DNA of 64,000 bases from Patella vulgata (Eukaryota > Mollusca > Gastropoda > Patellidae): positions 78,580,767-78,644,766 of the forward strand of contig NC_065882.2 in the NCBI RefSeq assembly GCF_932274485.2, given 5' to 3'. Shown here in pieces: positions 1 through 12,000 of this stretch. The position numbers were made by a program, and so were the translations under genes. The notes under the pieces were generated by a model. That model saw nothing but the letters and a program-made list of their open reading frames with translations, was not told the DNA's origin and ran no database searches. Numbering within the stretch: the first letter of the stretch is position 1; the number at the start of each line of letters is the position of its first letter.

Positions 1-990
1 ATAAATATAGAACTTATCACATTACATAAAAAAAACCTAACAAAACAAATCCACTCAATTCGAGAGTTTGTACACGTTGTACAGTCCATTTGGTAATTTT
101 GTCTAATGGTTTGGATTGTTCGTTCTTGGTTTTATTTTATAAACAAAAATCGAAGCGGCTTATCCCGATTAGCATTCATTTTTCTCAACTACAAAAGAAA
201 AAGAAAAAACGCCAACAGCTCAATCGTGCACAGTGTATTATTACAATATAAAAAGAACAATTAAATTGGGCGTATCTATTGCCTTTCAGTACAATTTACA
301 AACGTTACAATTATTTGGTATTTAACCGTTATTTTCTCATTACAGAATCTTGAACAAAAACACTTTCTGTCATATTCCCAATTGTATCTTTCCAACATAA
401 TCATTGGATTTATTTTTCTGCTTAATGGGCTTTTGTCCCTGGACATTTCTGTAAATTATTAACATTGGACCTAAAGATTGTAAAAAAAACATTCACTAAT
501 TTGAAAATATTATCAGTCTCATGACAAAAGATTGTTAATTTGGAAAATTGAACTAACGAATTATTGTACAAGTAGTTCAAACTGCAAATAAGTCACCATA
601 TTTTTTTGTTCTTTTATATTACATCATAATCAGACATACTAGGCGAATTGATGCCAGAACATCTTATCTTATGGCATGTACTTAAAGGAGACAATTATAC
701 GACTCTAAACGCAATATCATCCACCGTCTTCGACAATGCAAACACAACTTATTGGTCAATTTAAATCAACATTGATGTTGTTATCTTACCGTGAAAAGAT
801 GGGCTACTGATATCAAATATTTAGGACAAAATGACATTTTTAAAATTGGCACACGATTCGCTTGTGATCCATTTGTGTCCATTTCTACTTTGCCAAAGAA
901 TAGAGATTTAGCTCCTTTAATAGGTTCTTTCTGGATAAAAAGGTAGATGGTAATTCAATATATCGCTATTTTATCTTATATACATACACG
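1..990. other. No gene seen: AT-rich upstream sequence
   Basis: Frames are short and full of stops. Only the family G unit at 738-800 is recognisable. Presumably upstream or 5' intron of the GPCR gene. Confidence 0.5.
738..800 (-). repeat. Single unit of family G
   Basis: CAACTTATTGGTCAATTTAAATC and AACATTGATGTTGTTATCTTACCG are the reverse complement of the unit repeated three times at 55655-55800. Confidence 0.65.
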
Positions 991-993
991 TTC

Positions 994-1412
994 TTCCGAA
1001 TCTCTTATATAAGATTGGTGCCCGACGAGGGTCAATGTATAGTCGTTGGGATAGGACAAAAATCCGAGGTCCTGTGTACACTTTGGCCTACACGTAAAAG
1101 ATCCCTTCACAATTGGAATCATGTGGGTGGTGTCGTCACTTTATTTGTGTAAGGGACACGTTATTCCGAATCTCTTATATAAGATTGATACTGGACGAGG
1201 GAAAAGGTATAGTCGTTGGGATAGGACAAAAAACCGAGGTCCTGTGTACACTTTGGCATACACGTAAAATATCCCCTCGCAGTTTTAATCCGATATAGCG
1301 CCGTTGTCCAGTCAAAATTTCCCTTATAGCACACTATATGGTGTGTGCCCGGCTTTATTAGGCCTGTCGGAGCAGAACCGCAGGACGTTATACCACATTT
1401 CATTTCATTACT
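994..1412 (+). mobile_element. SINE-B 3' part with internal tandem duplication
   Basis: Two copies with period 170 bp (TTCCGAATCTC at 994 and 1164) of the block holding GTCGTTGGGATAGGACAAAA, CCGAGGTCCTGTGTACAC and ACACGTAAAAGATCCC. The normal SINE-B end follows: TTTCCCTTATAGCACACTAT, GCAGGACGTTATACC, CATTTCATTTCATT. The tRNA-like head is missing. Confidence 0.75.
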
Positions 1413-1778
1413 TATATAAAATAATTCGTGTTAGAGGGCTGGTAGGTTTTATCTTGAAGTTCATGTTAATTCGTATAAAGAAATAACGAAGGATTTGTTC
1501 ATTTAACTTGAAAGAAAATAAGCATCGATGTGAACACGGGGGTTGAAATTTCTCGCGCATGTAGGAAAATACATCTCCATCAATTCAGTAAATAAAAATG
1601 AATATTTTTAACGCCCACATTGTAGAGTGGTTCACATCCTTAAAATAACGATTCCTATTGATTTCTGACAGATAATTGATGGAAAGCACTATCTAAACCG
1701 TTATGGACAGCGCGGGTCGCTTTGCTGTAGGTGGAGTATACGTTGCCACTAATAATGATCAGCATTGGATGATTTTTC

Positions 1779-1780
<2 letters not shown>

Positions 1781-1810
<30 letters not shown>
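1781..1810. repeat. (TA)n microsatellite
   Basis: About 14 uninterrupted TA units. Confidence 0.95.
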
Positions 1811-1813
<3 letters not shown>

Positions 1814-2217
1814 CTGCACCACAAGGGGTTCTCCACCAATTGCAGTTAATGGATAATGTAATCATATGTGCATTACAAGAAAAGGATTCTGAGGCTTTAT
1901 ATAAAAATGATGATTACAAGCTGAAGCCGACATCATAGAATACTTACTATCACTTATAATATATATTCTACTCCTTATCATTTGTCTAATCTCGACAAGT
2001 CTACCATCATTAACATTTAGATTTGCTTATTATATACCTTCACGCCTAATGACGGATTTTCGTAGAAATCTCAGTAACTTTATTCCATTTTAGCGTAGCC
2101 CACGCGGTTCTGGGGGCGTACAATGTTTTGTCTTTCTCACTTTTAAACAATCGTAAAACATTCAGCTAATTATATATACGACTCTAAGGTAGGAATTCGC
2201 AGAATTCACTATGGCGA

Positions 2218-2345
2218 AATATTATATCGTTATAACGAATTAATTAATATTTCGTTTAAACGAAAAAAAAAATATTTCGTTTAAACGAAATAACTAATTC
2301 GTTATTAACTGAAATAATAATTCGTTTTAACGAAATATTAATTCT
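2218..2345. repeat. Cluster of TTTCGTTTAAACGAAA palindromes
   Basis: ATATTTCGTTTAAACGAAA appears twice, with variants AATTCGTTTTAACGAAAT and TTATAACGAATTAATTAAT around it. Lies 300-430 bases before GPCR exon 1. A degenerate palindromic repeat rather than a known site. Confidence 0.75.
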
Positions 2346-2653
2346 GGTAGTACATTGTCTATGTATCATTTTATTACCGCTGTTCTGGCTTAAGCTAAAG
2401 TATGCGAATATGTGATAATGGGGACGTCGTACTGTTGTTACACCCAGTATTATCACAGATTTGTCTACAAATATATCGACAGATTTTGCATGTTGACAAT
2501 AAAATGAATACTATGATATTACTTTTTTGGAAACTGATATTCCACATGATTCATATCTGGATTTTGTACCGCTGTAACTATGATTACATCGTCCAGGAAA
2601 AGCAAGTAAAACTAAATCTGGATTAATTTATTGAATATATTTACTTTCAGGGT

Positions 2654-3096
2654 ATGAAGACAATGAGTATGTCTAATGTAACACCGGAATCGCTGGTTCT
2701 GTCCAGTATACTGGCGGAGTATAATGATACTAACGGCACTACCCGATCCATGCTGGAAAGGACACCTATGCCTCCACCTCAAGCAGACCTCGGCGCAATC
2801 ATAGGATTGTCCATACTATTTAGTGCAATAGTGTTGGTCGGTATCGTGGGAAATGGCTTGGTAATATTTGTTATTTTAGCTGATCGCAAGATGAGACAAT
2901 CTGTGACTAACATCTTTATTATGAACCTCGCTATTGCCGACTTCTTTATCATGGCTTTTGGTATTCCAGAACTAGTTCAGTTTATAATGAACCGCGGATG
3001 GATATTAGGCGGTGGCCTGTGCAAATTTAACCGATTTACTCTTGTTGTGTCTTTGTATGCTTCCGTCATGTCACTTGTGTCAGTTTGTATAGAAAG
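2654..3096 (+). CDS. GPCR coding exon 1 (N-tail, TM1 to end of TM3)
   Basis: The acceptor TTTACTTTCAG ends at 2650, so the exon begins at 2651 and the ATG follows after three bases. At least one untranslated exon should therefore lie upstream. This ATG is chosen because it opens the frame just after the acceptor and leaves a plausible extracellular tail. The exon ends in GAA AG followed by the strong donor GTAAGT at 3097. It encodes residues 1-147 and two bases of Arg148. Confidence 0.93.
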
Positions 3097-6000
3097 GTAA
3101 GTTTCAATCTTCATAGTACTCCATACCACCACTCTTTGAAATATAGATTAGAGAGAGAGAAATGGGGTTTAGCGTCCACTCGACACAAACTAGGTCATTT
3201 CGGGACTAACATATGGCTTAATTTTATTTCAATAATTCGCTTGCGCGTAGGGGTCTTTAGCAGTGGGAGGAAACCGGAGAACCCATAGAAAACCCACGAG
3301 GTTGGACAGGCGACCCTACTCCTTGTCACGTACAACCGAAATATAGATTAGAGTTTAACAGATTTTAAGGGAACGGCTAAGGCGTGGACACATTGAGAAT
3401 AGTCAACATTTTCCTATAGACTTGACAGTCTGAAGCTTATGGCTTCTCTAGAGTGCTTTCCGCTCAATTGTATAAACATTCTGACACTGGCATAAGCGTT
3501 TCTAACACACACTGAAGTCGAAAACATCCTTAATCACACCTATTTTGCTCAAGGATGTTTAAAACACACTTTCCCATTTCTCTAGTTGTAGAGGTAGATT
3601 GGGAGGGGGGTCCTATCAGTGAAATAGCCTAGCCCCTGTATTTGTCTAGATCTATCGGGGGTGGGGGGGTAAGTCTCTCTTGGTGGTTTCCGGATCATAT
3701 CTCTTAAACGGTTCAACATATTTTTATGAAACTTTCCTTTTGTACACACAGCTATATTTATGCCTTTTACTAATTATATAAATTTCTTCGGAGCAGATCT
3801 AGACCGTTCAGGATACATTCTGAACTCTCACCCCATACATCTAGAACTGGGCATATAGTTTCTTAGTTTTTAGAATGCTTTAATAATTGTAAGAAACACT
3901 GTAGTTGTAGTTTGTAATGGAGATGGGTGAGTGCTGGCAATAGAAATGAAATGAAATTGGGTTTAACGTTCTGCTCCGAACTGGGCTAATGAAGACGGGC
4001 ATACGCCATACAGTGTGCTATGAGGAAAATTTTGTCAGGACACCGGCACTACGGCCTACTCTTATATCGAATTCCAAGTGTCAAGGAATATTTTACGTGC
4101 ACGCCAGAGGGGATTGGATGACCGAATGGTTAGCACGCGCGCGCTGTATCATACGGTCTGTCATTGCGTCAACTGGCGGGGTTTCGATTCCCGGTTGTAC
4201 GTGACAAGGAGTAGGGTCGCCTGTCCAACCTCGTGGGTTTCCTCCCACTGCTAAAGACCCCTACGCGCAAACGAATTATTGAAATAAAAAAATAAACCAT
4301 ATGTTAGTCCCGAAATGACCTAGTTTGTGTCGAGTGGACGTTAAACCCCATTTCTCTCCCTCCCGTGCACGCCAATGTCTACACGATACCTCGGTGTTTT
4401 GTCCCATCAGAACGACTAGACCGCTTTCCCTGTCAGGCCCTCCGTCCTGCATCACTGACAATGGGGAACCACGCCGGAAAATCTGGACGAACTTTCTCGG
4501 CCAATGCAGGGATCGAAGACTCGACCTCCAGCCCACTTACCCACCGTGATCCGCGTGCTGGCAATAACCAGGTGCCATACAATAGCTGGCAAACAGATCA
4601 ACAGTAAATATTCGCTTGGTCGCCAAATATAATGAATATAATCCTTTAGTGGCATTTAGCAATTGGAAACATAACAAAACTATACAGTTATATGGGACAA
4701 CAATCACTGGTTTATTATACACAAGCACGACGTTTCGATAAGTATTCTCTTATCGTTATCAAATTGTGCTTGATAACGATAAGAGAATACTTATCGAAAC
4801 GTCGTGCTTGTGTATAATAAACCAGTGATTGTTGTCCCATATAACTATATAGTTTTGAAATATAATGAATGACATTTGGACGAGTTCATGTTCTGTTCCG
4901 ATTGGGCTAATGAAGATGGTTTATTAGGTTGTGTGAATAGGTACATAAATAGTAGACGGGGGCGTACCTTAAGTAAAAGGCGACAATTATTATATACGTC
5001 TGACGACGACAGAGCACGTGTAACTGACGCCAAATGATGTAATGTCACACCTTAAAGGCCAGTGATTTTTTTTTACAGTAGTTAAGGAAGGTGTTCACAT
5101 TACCACTGTCTTGCTATTTGATGAGTAGATTCTTGATCACAAATAACACAGAGATTACGTGTTCCTATACAGTTGTTTTATTTGTCATAGTAGTGGCTTG
5201 TAGATTACCAATAACTCACAAATGAATTATCCCATTAACGTCAAAGGGCATGAGATGTTGATAACTGATTATTCTTCTTTAGCATTTGTTCTCTCAAATT
5301 CAAACTGAAAGACCCTTGCTGCATTTCCCTAAACCATTTAAGTTTTGAGATTAGTTGAAAAGGATTATGTTAGAGTTTCAACAGTACATGTTTTTCTCCA
5401 GTCGTTCTGTGCCATTCAAGTCATCCGGCGTTTCCTGCGTAATCTATTCAAGTTAGCTTTTCAATCACCAGTTTAGCCCGGACGTTTTTAGAAATACCGA
5501 CAGCTCCATCGTTTAAAGTTATCCATATCGATTTAAAAGGTCGTTTATATAATTGGCTTAGAGCAATTGAACCTCCTTTACCAGAGGAAAGCACCTGATT
5601 AGTTTCCCTATTTATCGTGTAAATCTCATTTAAAAAACGATATCTCTCATTCAATCCAATCATAGGTGGTTTAAATTGACTCATTCAGTACTGAATGAAC
5701 ACTTCGTTGGGCATTATACGCATGTATTATTAATATGTGATTATCTATCAAAATTATTACAATTTAAAAAAACAAATACACGGATCATTATAACGAGAAA
5801 TAATCCACAATTATTTTATATTAGTAACCGATACTTATAAAGTAATTTAATTAAGGATGATAATTTGGTAGTTGTTAGTGTCATTTATATTCAAATTAAT
5901 ACCATTATATAGCGAAATCGTTATTTAGATTCCATTAAAGGGAAGTCATTTATAGTGCATATTAAATTGAATCCATTATCGAAAGAAATGGGGATTAACG

Positions 6001-9000
6001 TCCATTTGTCAGGTCATTTTAGGACAAACATGATCCTCCATTTGTATTTTAATTTATTGCTTGTGCAGATGTATGTGTCTTTAGCGGTAAGAGGAAACAT
6101 GAAATATTAAGAAAGCCTAGGGGATTCTATTCTCTTTGTCGAATATAAGGATGACATCGAAACCATTACCGGCTCTGAGTTCCTCGACATTTTCCGGCGT
6201 GCCCCCCCCCCTCCTTGTCAGTGGTGTAGAACGGAGATCTAACAAGGCTCACACGCCACGCAGTGCGATTTGAGGGTACTTTTTCCCGGACAAATGCACG
6301 ACAGTCAACTCCGTCTTTCTAATTCCTTTTGTCAAGGGTTCTTTTGCGTACACGGGACCGCGGCTGTTCTATTTGATCCGAACAACTGAACAGTTTTCCT
6401 TGTCCGCCCCTCAGTCCTGCATCGCTGACAAGGCCCCCCCCCCCCCAACAAAATACGAGGTCATCTCTCGGCAAACACCGGAAACGAACCTGTTACCTCC
6501 TAGTAACTCACCGAACGACCGCGGCGCCCCTGGTTATACACAAACTGTAGAATTCCATTTTGGTACCAGCGTCGCCATACATGTACCCGATAGGAGACAG
6601 ATTGACTCGCTGCTAAAAGAGCGATTGTATACTTAGGCATGTGTACAAGTTCCGTAGATTGTTGTAGCGAACATCGTGCAATCCAGAAACATATTTCAGA
6701 CTTAACACATATTTCATGTCCGTCAATAAACAAACTCAATGACTCGATTCGTTTAAAACAGTTAAATATGGTGGCTGTTAGCGGCCATTCAAATGAATCT
6801 AAATCGTCGCCTTGTGAAGAAGGCGACAAGTCGACAAGTCGACGAAATCAACCCGCCGACACGACAAAATAACCCGACGATCGTCGCCTTCATTTTGTCG
6901 TGTCGGCGGGTTGATTTCGTCGACTTGTCGACTTGTCAAACTCGAGTATGCGCATTTGCTGATTGGATAACTTGCATGCGCACAAATTAACTTCCGAGGC
7001 GACAAGTCGCCGCACGACAAGTCGAAATAATTGTATTTCGTCGACTTGTCGCCTTGTCGGTTGTGAATAAGTCGAAGGCGACAAGTCGACGAAATCAACC
7101 CGCCGACACGACAAAATAACCCGACGATCGTCGCCTTCATTTTGTCGTGTCGGCGGGTTGATTTCGTCGTGCGGCGACTTGTCGCCTTGTCGGGTTGTGA
7201 ATAAGTCGAAGTCGACAAGTCGACGAAATCAACCCGCCGACACGACAAAATGAAGGCGACGATCGTCGGGTTATTTTGTCGTGTCGGCGGGTTGATTTCG
7301 TCGACTTGTCGCCTTCTTCACAAGGCGACGATTTAGATTCATTTGAATGGCCGCTAACAGCCACCATAGTTAAAGGACAATCTTGGTGCCAGTCATTATC
7401 ACATTACGTGATAGAGCTGGTTAAACACATTCCAAATATAATTTTAACACAGAGATAATTGCTACGATAGCTGAGTAATACATGTTTCCTGAGTCATGAG
7501 TCTATATAACTGACTGATGTGACGACTGATAACAGATACACGGCCGAATTTCTGCTCACGAATAATTCCTTCGAAGACCAAAAGTTGTTATACGGGACTG
7601 TAAGAGGATACCTGACAATTCAAGTAATTGAATGTCATTAGATAAGAGAACACATGAAAAATAGAAATAGTCCGTACATTCCCTTGTTTATATTCATTCT
7701 ATATCTTATAAAAACATGTTAATCCGCGGATTTTTTCTGTTTTTCTTTCTTGTTCTCTTATCTAGTGGCAGTCAATTCTTTTCATGAATTGTTAGATATC
7801 CTCTCACAGTCTCACACAACAACTATATATAGAGGGATGCCTCGTGTTTTCCTTTGGCGTTCGCCACTTCCGATTCAGGAAACCTGTATTACTCAGCTAT
7901 CGTAGCAATAATCTCTGTGTTAAAATTATATTTGGAACGTGTTTAATTAGTTCTATCAATATGTGATAATGACTGATACCAATATTGTCCTTTACATCTT
8001 TTCGACATCAAATTAGTTTGATAAGCACCAGCGTCTATCTCAGTTACCGATCCATTTACTGATGACGTCACAAAGCAATTACATACACTCATCACGACTG
8101 GGTACTTGGAGTGTGGGGGTGTGGGCGAATGGTCTTACGCGAGCGTTTTCGATCAAAAGGCATATCCATGAGTCAAGTAATGTTTGTTCGATTCCTATCT
8201 CTGGTTTTCCCCCACTGCTAAAGACCTCTATGTGTTAGCGAATTATTGTTATATAATTGAATCCATAAGTCCCCAAATGACATAGTTGTTGGACGCCCCG
8301 CCCCCCACTACCACGTCTTGTCTCTCTGTCTTGGCCTTTTATTGCTTGGAGCCATGGAACTTCCCTTCCGGATTTCTTCTCGTGACTTGGTGATAATGTT
8401 TCGTTGCATGTATGAACATGGACTATTGAGTTAAAAAGTATACATCTATTTCATTCTTGTGGTGTGTTAATTCATAATATATCTAGAACAATACATAATC
8501 ACTAGTACAGTCATTATCTCCCACGCCCTTTCAACAAGCCACGTTATTAAGACAAACAGACAATAGATATTAAAACCATAATCTCAGATTTATTAGATCC
8601 TTCATTGTATTTCTTCTAATACTGCCGGCGACGCGGCCTTGCTTACAATTGAATAGTATTTTTTTTGTACTTTTACCGCATCTATAATCTAGAATATACT
8701 TTTAATTATCACTGCTCTTGTTAAGATCTGCTAGGCACTTGTTTTGACTTTGGCGAGGTGTCTCAGAGCAAGTCTATTTTCAAGGTCCTTATTTTCATTT
8801 CCTTTTAATGTTGATAACTGGTGAGTTGAACACTTGTGTTGAGGATGGCTAAAGACAAAAGCAATATGAAGCATTCACGTGACATCTCAATTAGTAATGG
8901 CTAACAGAGGAAATGACAACACATATAGGAAGTGACGAAATTACAACGCATATAGGAAGTGACGAAATTACAACGCATATAGGAAGTGACGAAATGATGA

Positions 9001-12000
9001 CTAATATAGGAGGTGACGAAATGATAACAAATATATGAAGCGACGAAATAATAACTAATCTAGGTGTCCAATCTAATCGAATTAAATTACAATTTTGTTT
9101 GTTTATTTTTTCTGATTTCTCTGAACTAGTAATACAAAAACTCAAGCTCCATGATGTCAAACTTAACAATAAACTTTCAACAATTAACATAAAATGAACT
9201 CACGGATACCATGCAGACAATTTGATTATGCCATTACATAACGAGATAATTGTATATCAGATGTACTGTAAAAACGAAATTAATATCTGATTTTGATCAG
9301 AATGATATTCCAAGGGCGGTTTTCGTTATGGCAGTAGCAATAACTGGGCTGTTCAGCTTACCTAAATTTCGTTTCGTCATATATGGCCGAGTTACGTAAA
9401 TTTGTGCGTTACCTTATATTTAGATTGCAATGACATCTGCCAAGCTGTTTGGTAGAAGGGGACGTATTTTTAAAAGCATGCTGTGTTGCACATACTGACT
9501 CACTATAATGTTCCTTTACATTGTACAGGCATTCACAGGGACTTGACACGCTATCGTTTAGCAGTTAAACGTTGCCCAGTAAGATTTACTGGATTTTTTC
9601 GACAAGGTGTCAATAGGCAGGTTCCTGGGCGTATGAGGCCAACGTTCAGAGCTGAACTATAACTAGGCATACTATTAGACAAGTAGGTTTTTCCTTGGGG
9701 TGCGTTCCACACAACCCCTCCAACAAAACCAAATTTATACAACCTCTAATCTGTAAAGGTGTCGATGAAAGGGGCAGGAAGAAATGTAACAAACTTTGCT
9801 CTCAAAGACCTGACTTGTGGACGGAACAAATTCTTACACATGCAATGCAGGGGGGGAGTCAAACATGGCTTGGGTGAATCTAATGCTTTCACATTAAAAA
9901 GTAGTTCCTAAATGCGGCTTTATATCCCTTACAGGCTTGGAGAGGGGACGAAATGGTGTTTAACGTCCACTGGACACAAAATAATATATCGTATTTTATT
10001 TCATGCGCTATTGACTTAAAAAGCCGAGAGAGAGAGAGATAACGTCGACACAAACTGTCATTTTTGGATTAACATATAGACATTCACATTAGAATGTGTG
10101 CTACAATATGGACATACCTGTCCATCCATACCTGTAGTCGTTTTAACTGTCCTCAAACCTTATTCAAAAATAATTACAGTTCGTTCTCGATAAGAGTGAT
10201 AATGTCGCTTTAATAACAAATCCAAATTTTATTGATTACGGATGTATTGTGTTTGCAAGTCGATTTTGATTGTATCAGATATATTTAGACTACAGTGACA
10301 CAATGACTTGTCAGTTAAGCGAACTGCCATTTTAAGCTAACTGCCATTTTAGAATTATATAAATAGAATTATAAAGATGGACGCTCGATATATTGCGCCA
10401 AGACGTCTTTTATAAATATTATTGCAAAAGTAAGAATCGTCGGTAATAAATACACTCATGACTTAGCCTTGAAACTATTTAATATCGGAAACACCATGTA
10501 TCATAAATATAAAACTGCACGCGTCCAACTATTATACGGATTGTCCTGGAAACGGTACTAAGCCTATTAAATGCCCAGGTGTATGAATCTGTATTTATAA
10601 TAATAAAGGAAATAACGATATAGCAACGTTTACTAACAAAAATTAAAGCTGGGAAGGTTAGACCACCAAAGGCATTACACTATACAATTAAACGGGGACC
10701 ATGTAAGAGCTAAATCTGCCTATTGCACGTCTTTCTTTAGGTCTTAAATGTTATACAAATTATTAACACGACAAGAACTTAATCAACTCTCGATACCATC
10801 GGATTGCCCCGATTCTAAGTAGATTAGAACGGTTCGGTCATGATTTAATTTAAAAATGGATAATGGAGACTTAACATTATCAATTACAATTGAGTGGACA
10901 CTGTTCTTCTAACGGGACGGGGTTTTGGTGAATCAGCGAGCATGGTGCTGGTCCTTGGCAATTGCAGCCATAGCTGTTTCTGTCAGTGTTGGAGGACTAA
11001 GGGTATGGCACGGAATAGCGTGTAGACATAAAAGTATCTTTGACCGTAAATCCGCTGTCTGGCAAAATTACCCTCATAGCGTATGCCCGTCTTCATTATC
11101 TGGCCTGGCATAGAACACAAGGAAGTTAAACCCCATTGTCTTTTATTCCCTTGATGGCGAATGTTGAATTACTAGATACAACACCCTCCAGCATTTAGCA
11201 TGTTTAACTCAATACGTTACATAATCTCCTTTGATAAATCATTTTTAACAAGGATCAAGCTCGACATGAACGAGGACTATGCCCAAAAGCTACAAAATGT
11301 CGGCATATTGATGTTTAAGACCCCTGTTACCCATATTTTGTAATTCCAAAGAATAAAGGATCCATCAATAGTCAATATTAAATTATCTTCTGAAAACACA
11401 AAAGGAAAAGTGGGTGTTTTGTCTGTTTATTGTGTTACACGCTTGTTATCTGCTATCATCCCCAGACGGATTGGGATAAAATGGTTCCTGCCAAGTTGCT
11501 AATTATTACATCAAAGGCAGAACATATGCAAATTGTCTCCCTTTTAAAGTACGACGAATTCTCACATATTACAAACAAGTTCAATCTTAGTATAAAAAAG
11601 AACGTGAACTACATTTCAGTCAACCCTAGTATGGTGATTTTCCCGCTTGTTGGCCTCACCTCTGAGTTCAGTTTATCTCTCTCAGCTTTATGTCTGCATC
11701 CATCTAATTGACCTGCCGTAAAACGCCAGTCGTGAAGTGACTGGCCAGTCTAGCAAAGCGAGTAAGAAACTAATTCGTTTCCATTAAAGGGCCAATCCCG
11801 ATAATATTTGGGAGAATAAAACTGCTTAATTTTGTGTTAAAATCCCTTAAAATCCTCAACTTAAGAGTCGAGCAACTAACTCAATATTTGTGATACGTTT
11901 TCAAACAACTTAAAGCCGCCAGTCTTCATCTGGAAATGGAGACCGGTGGTGGCCACAGCTGTATTATGCGGTGTCTTGATAAAACCAGACTTTTATTTTA

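Larger units (their letters stand above)
1413..2650. other. No coding exon seen: sequence before GPCR exon 1
   Basis: Holds the TA microsatellite and the TTTCGTTTAAACGAAA cluster. Because an acceptor ends at 2650, at least the last part is intron. No promoter can be called. Confidence 0.5.

Noticed and set aside
4128-4195. tRNA-like heads with A and B boxes
   Set aside because: They are heads of SINE-A or SINE-B with SINE bodies attached and no intact cloverleaf with an anticodon that I could draw.
4763-4825. Hammerhead ribozyme in the long hairpin
   Set aside because: CGAAAC is present, but the CTGANGA core reads TTGATAA, so the required bases are not kept.
5054-5954. A possible 900-bp TTAA element between TTAAAGG at 5054 and 5934
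   Set aside because: Both motifs point the same way and no opposed end was found.
6799-7367. Open frames of 60-149 codons through the fold-back element
   Set aside because: Frames exist on both strands and mirror one another. They come from the palindromes and the lack of stops in GTCGAC-rich sequence.
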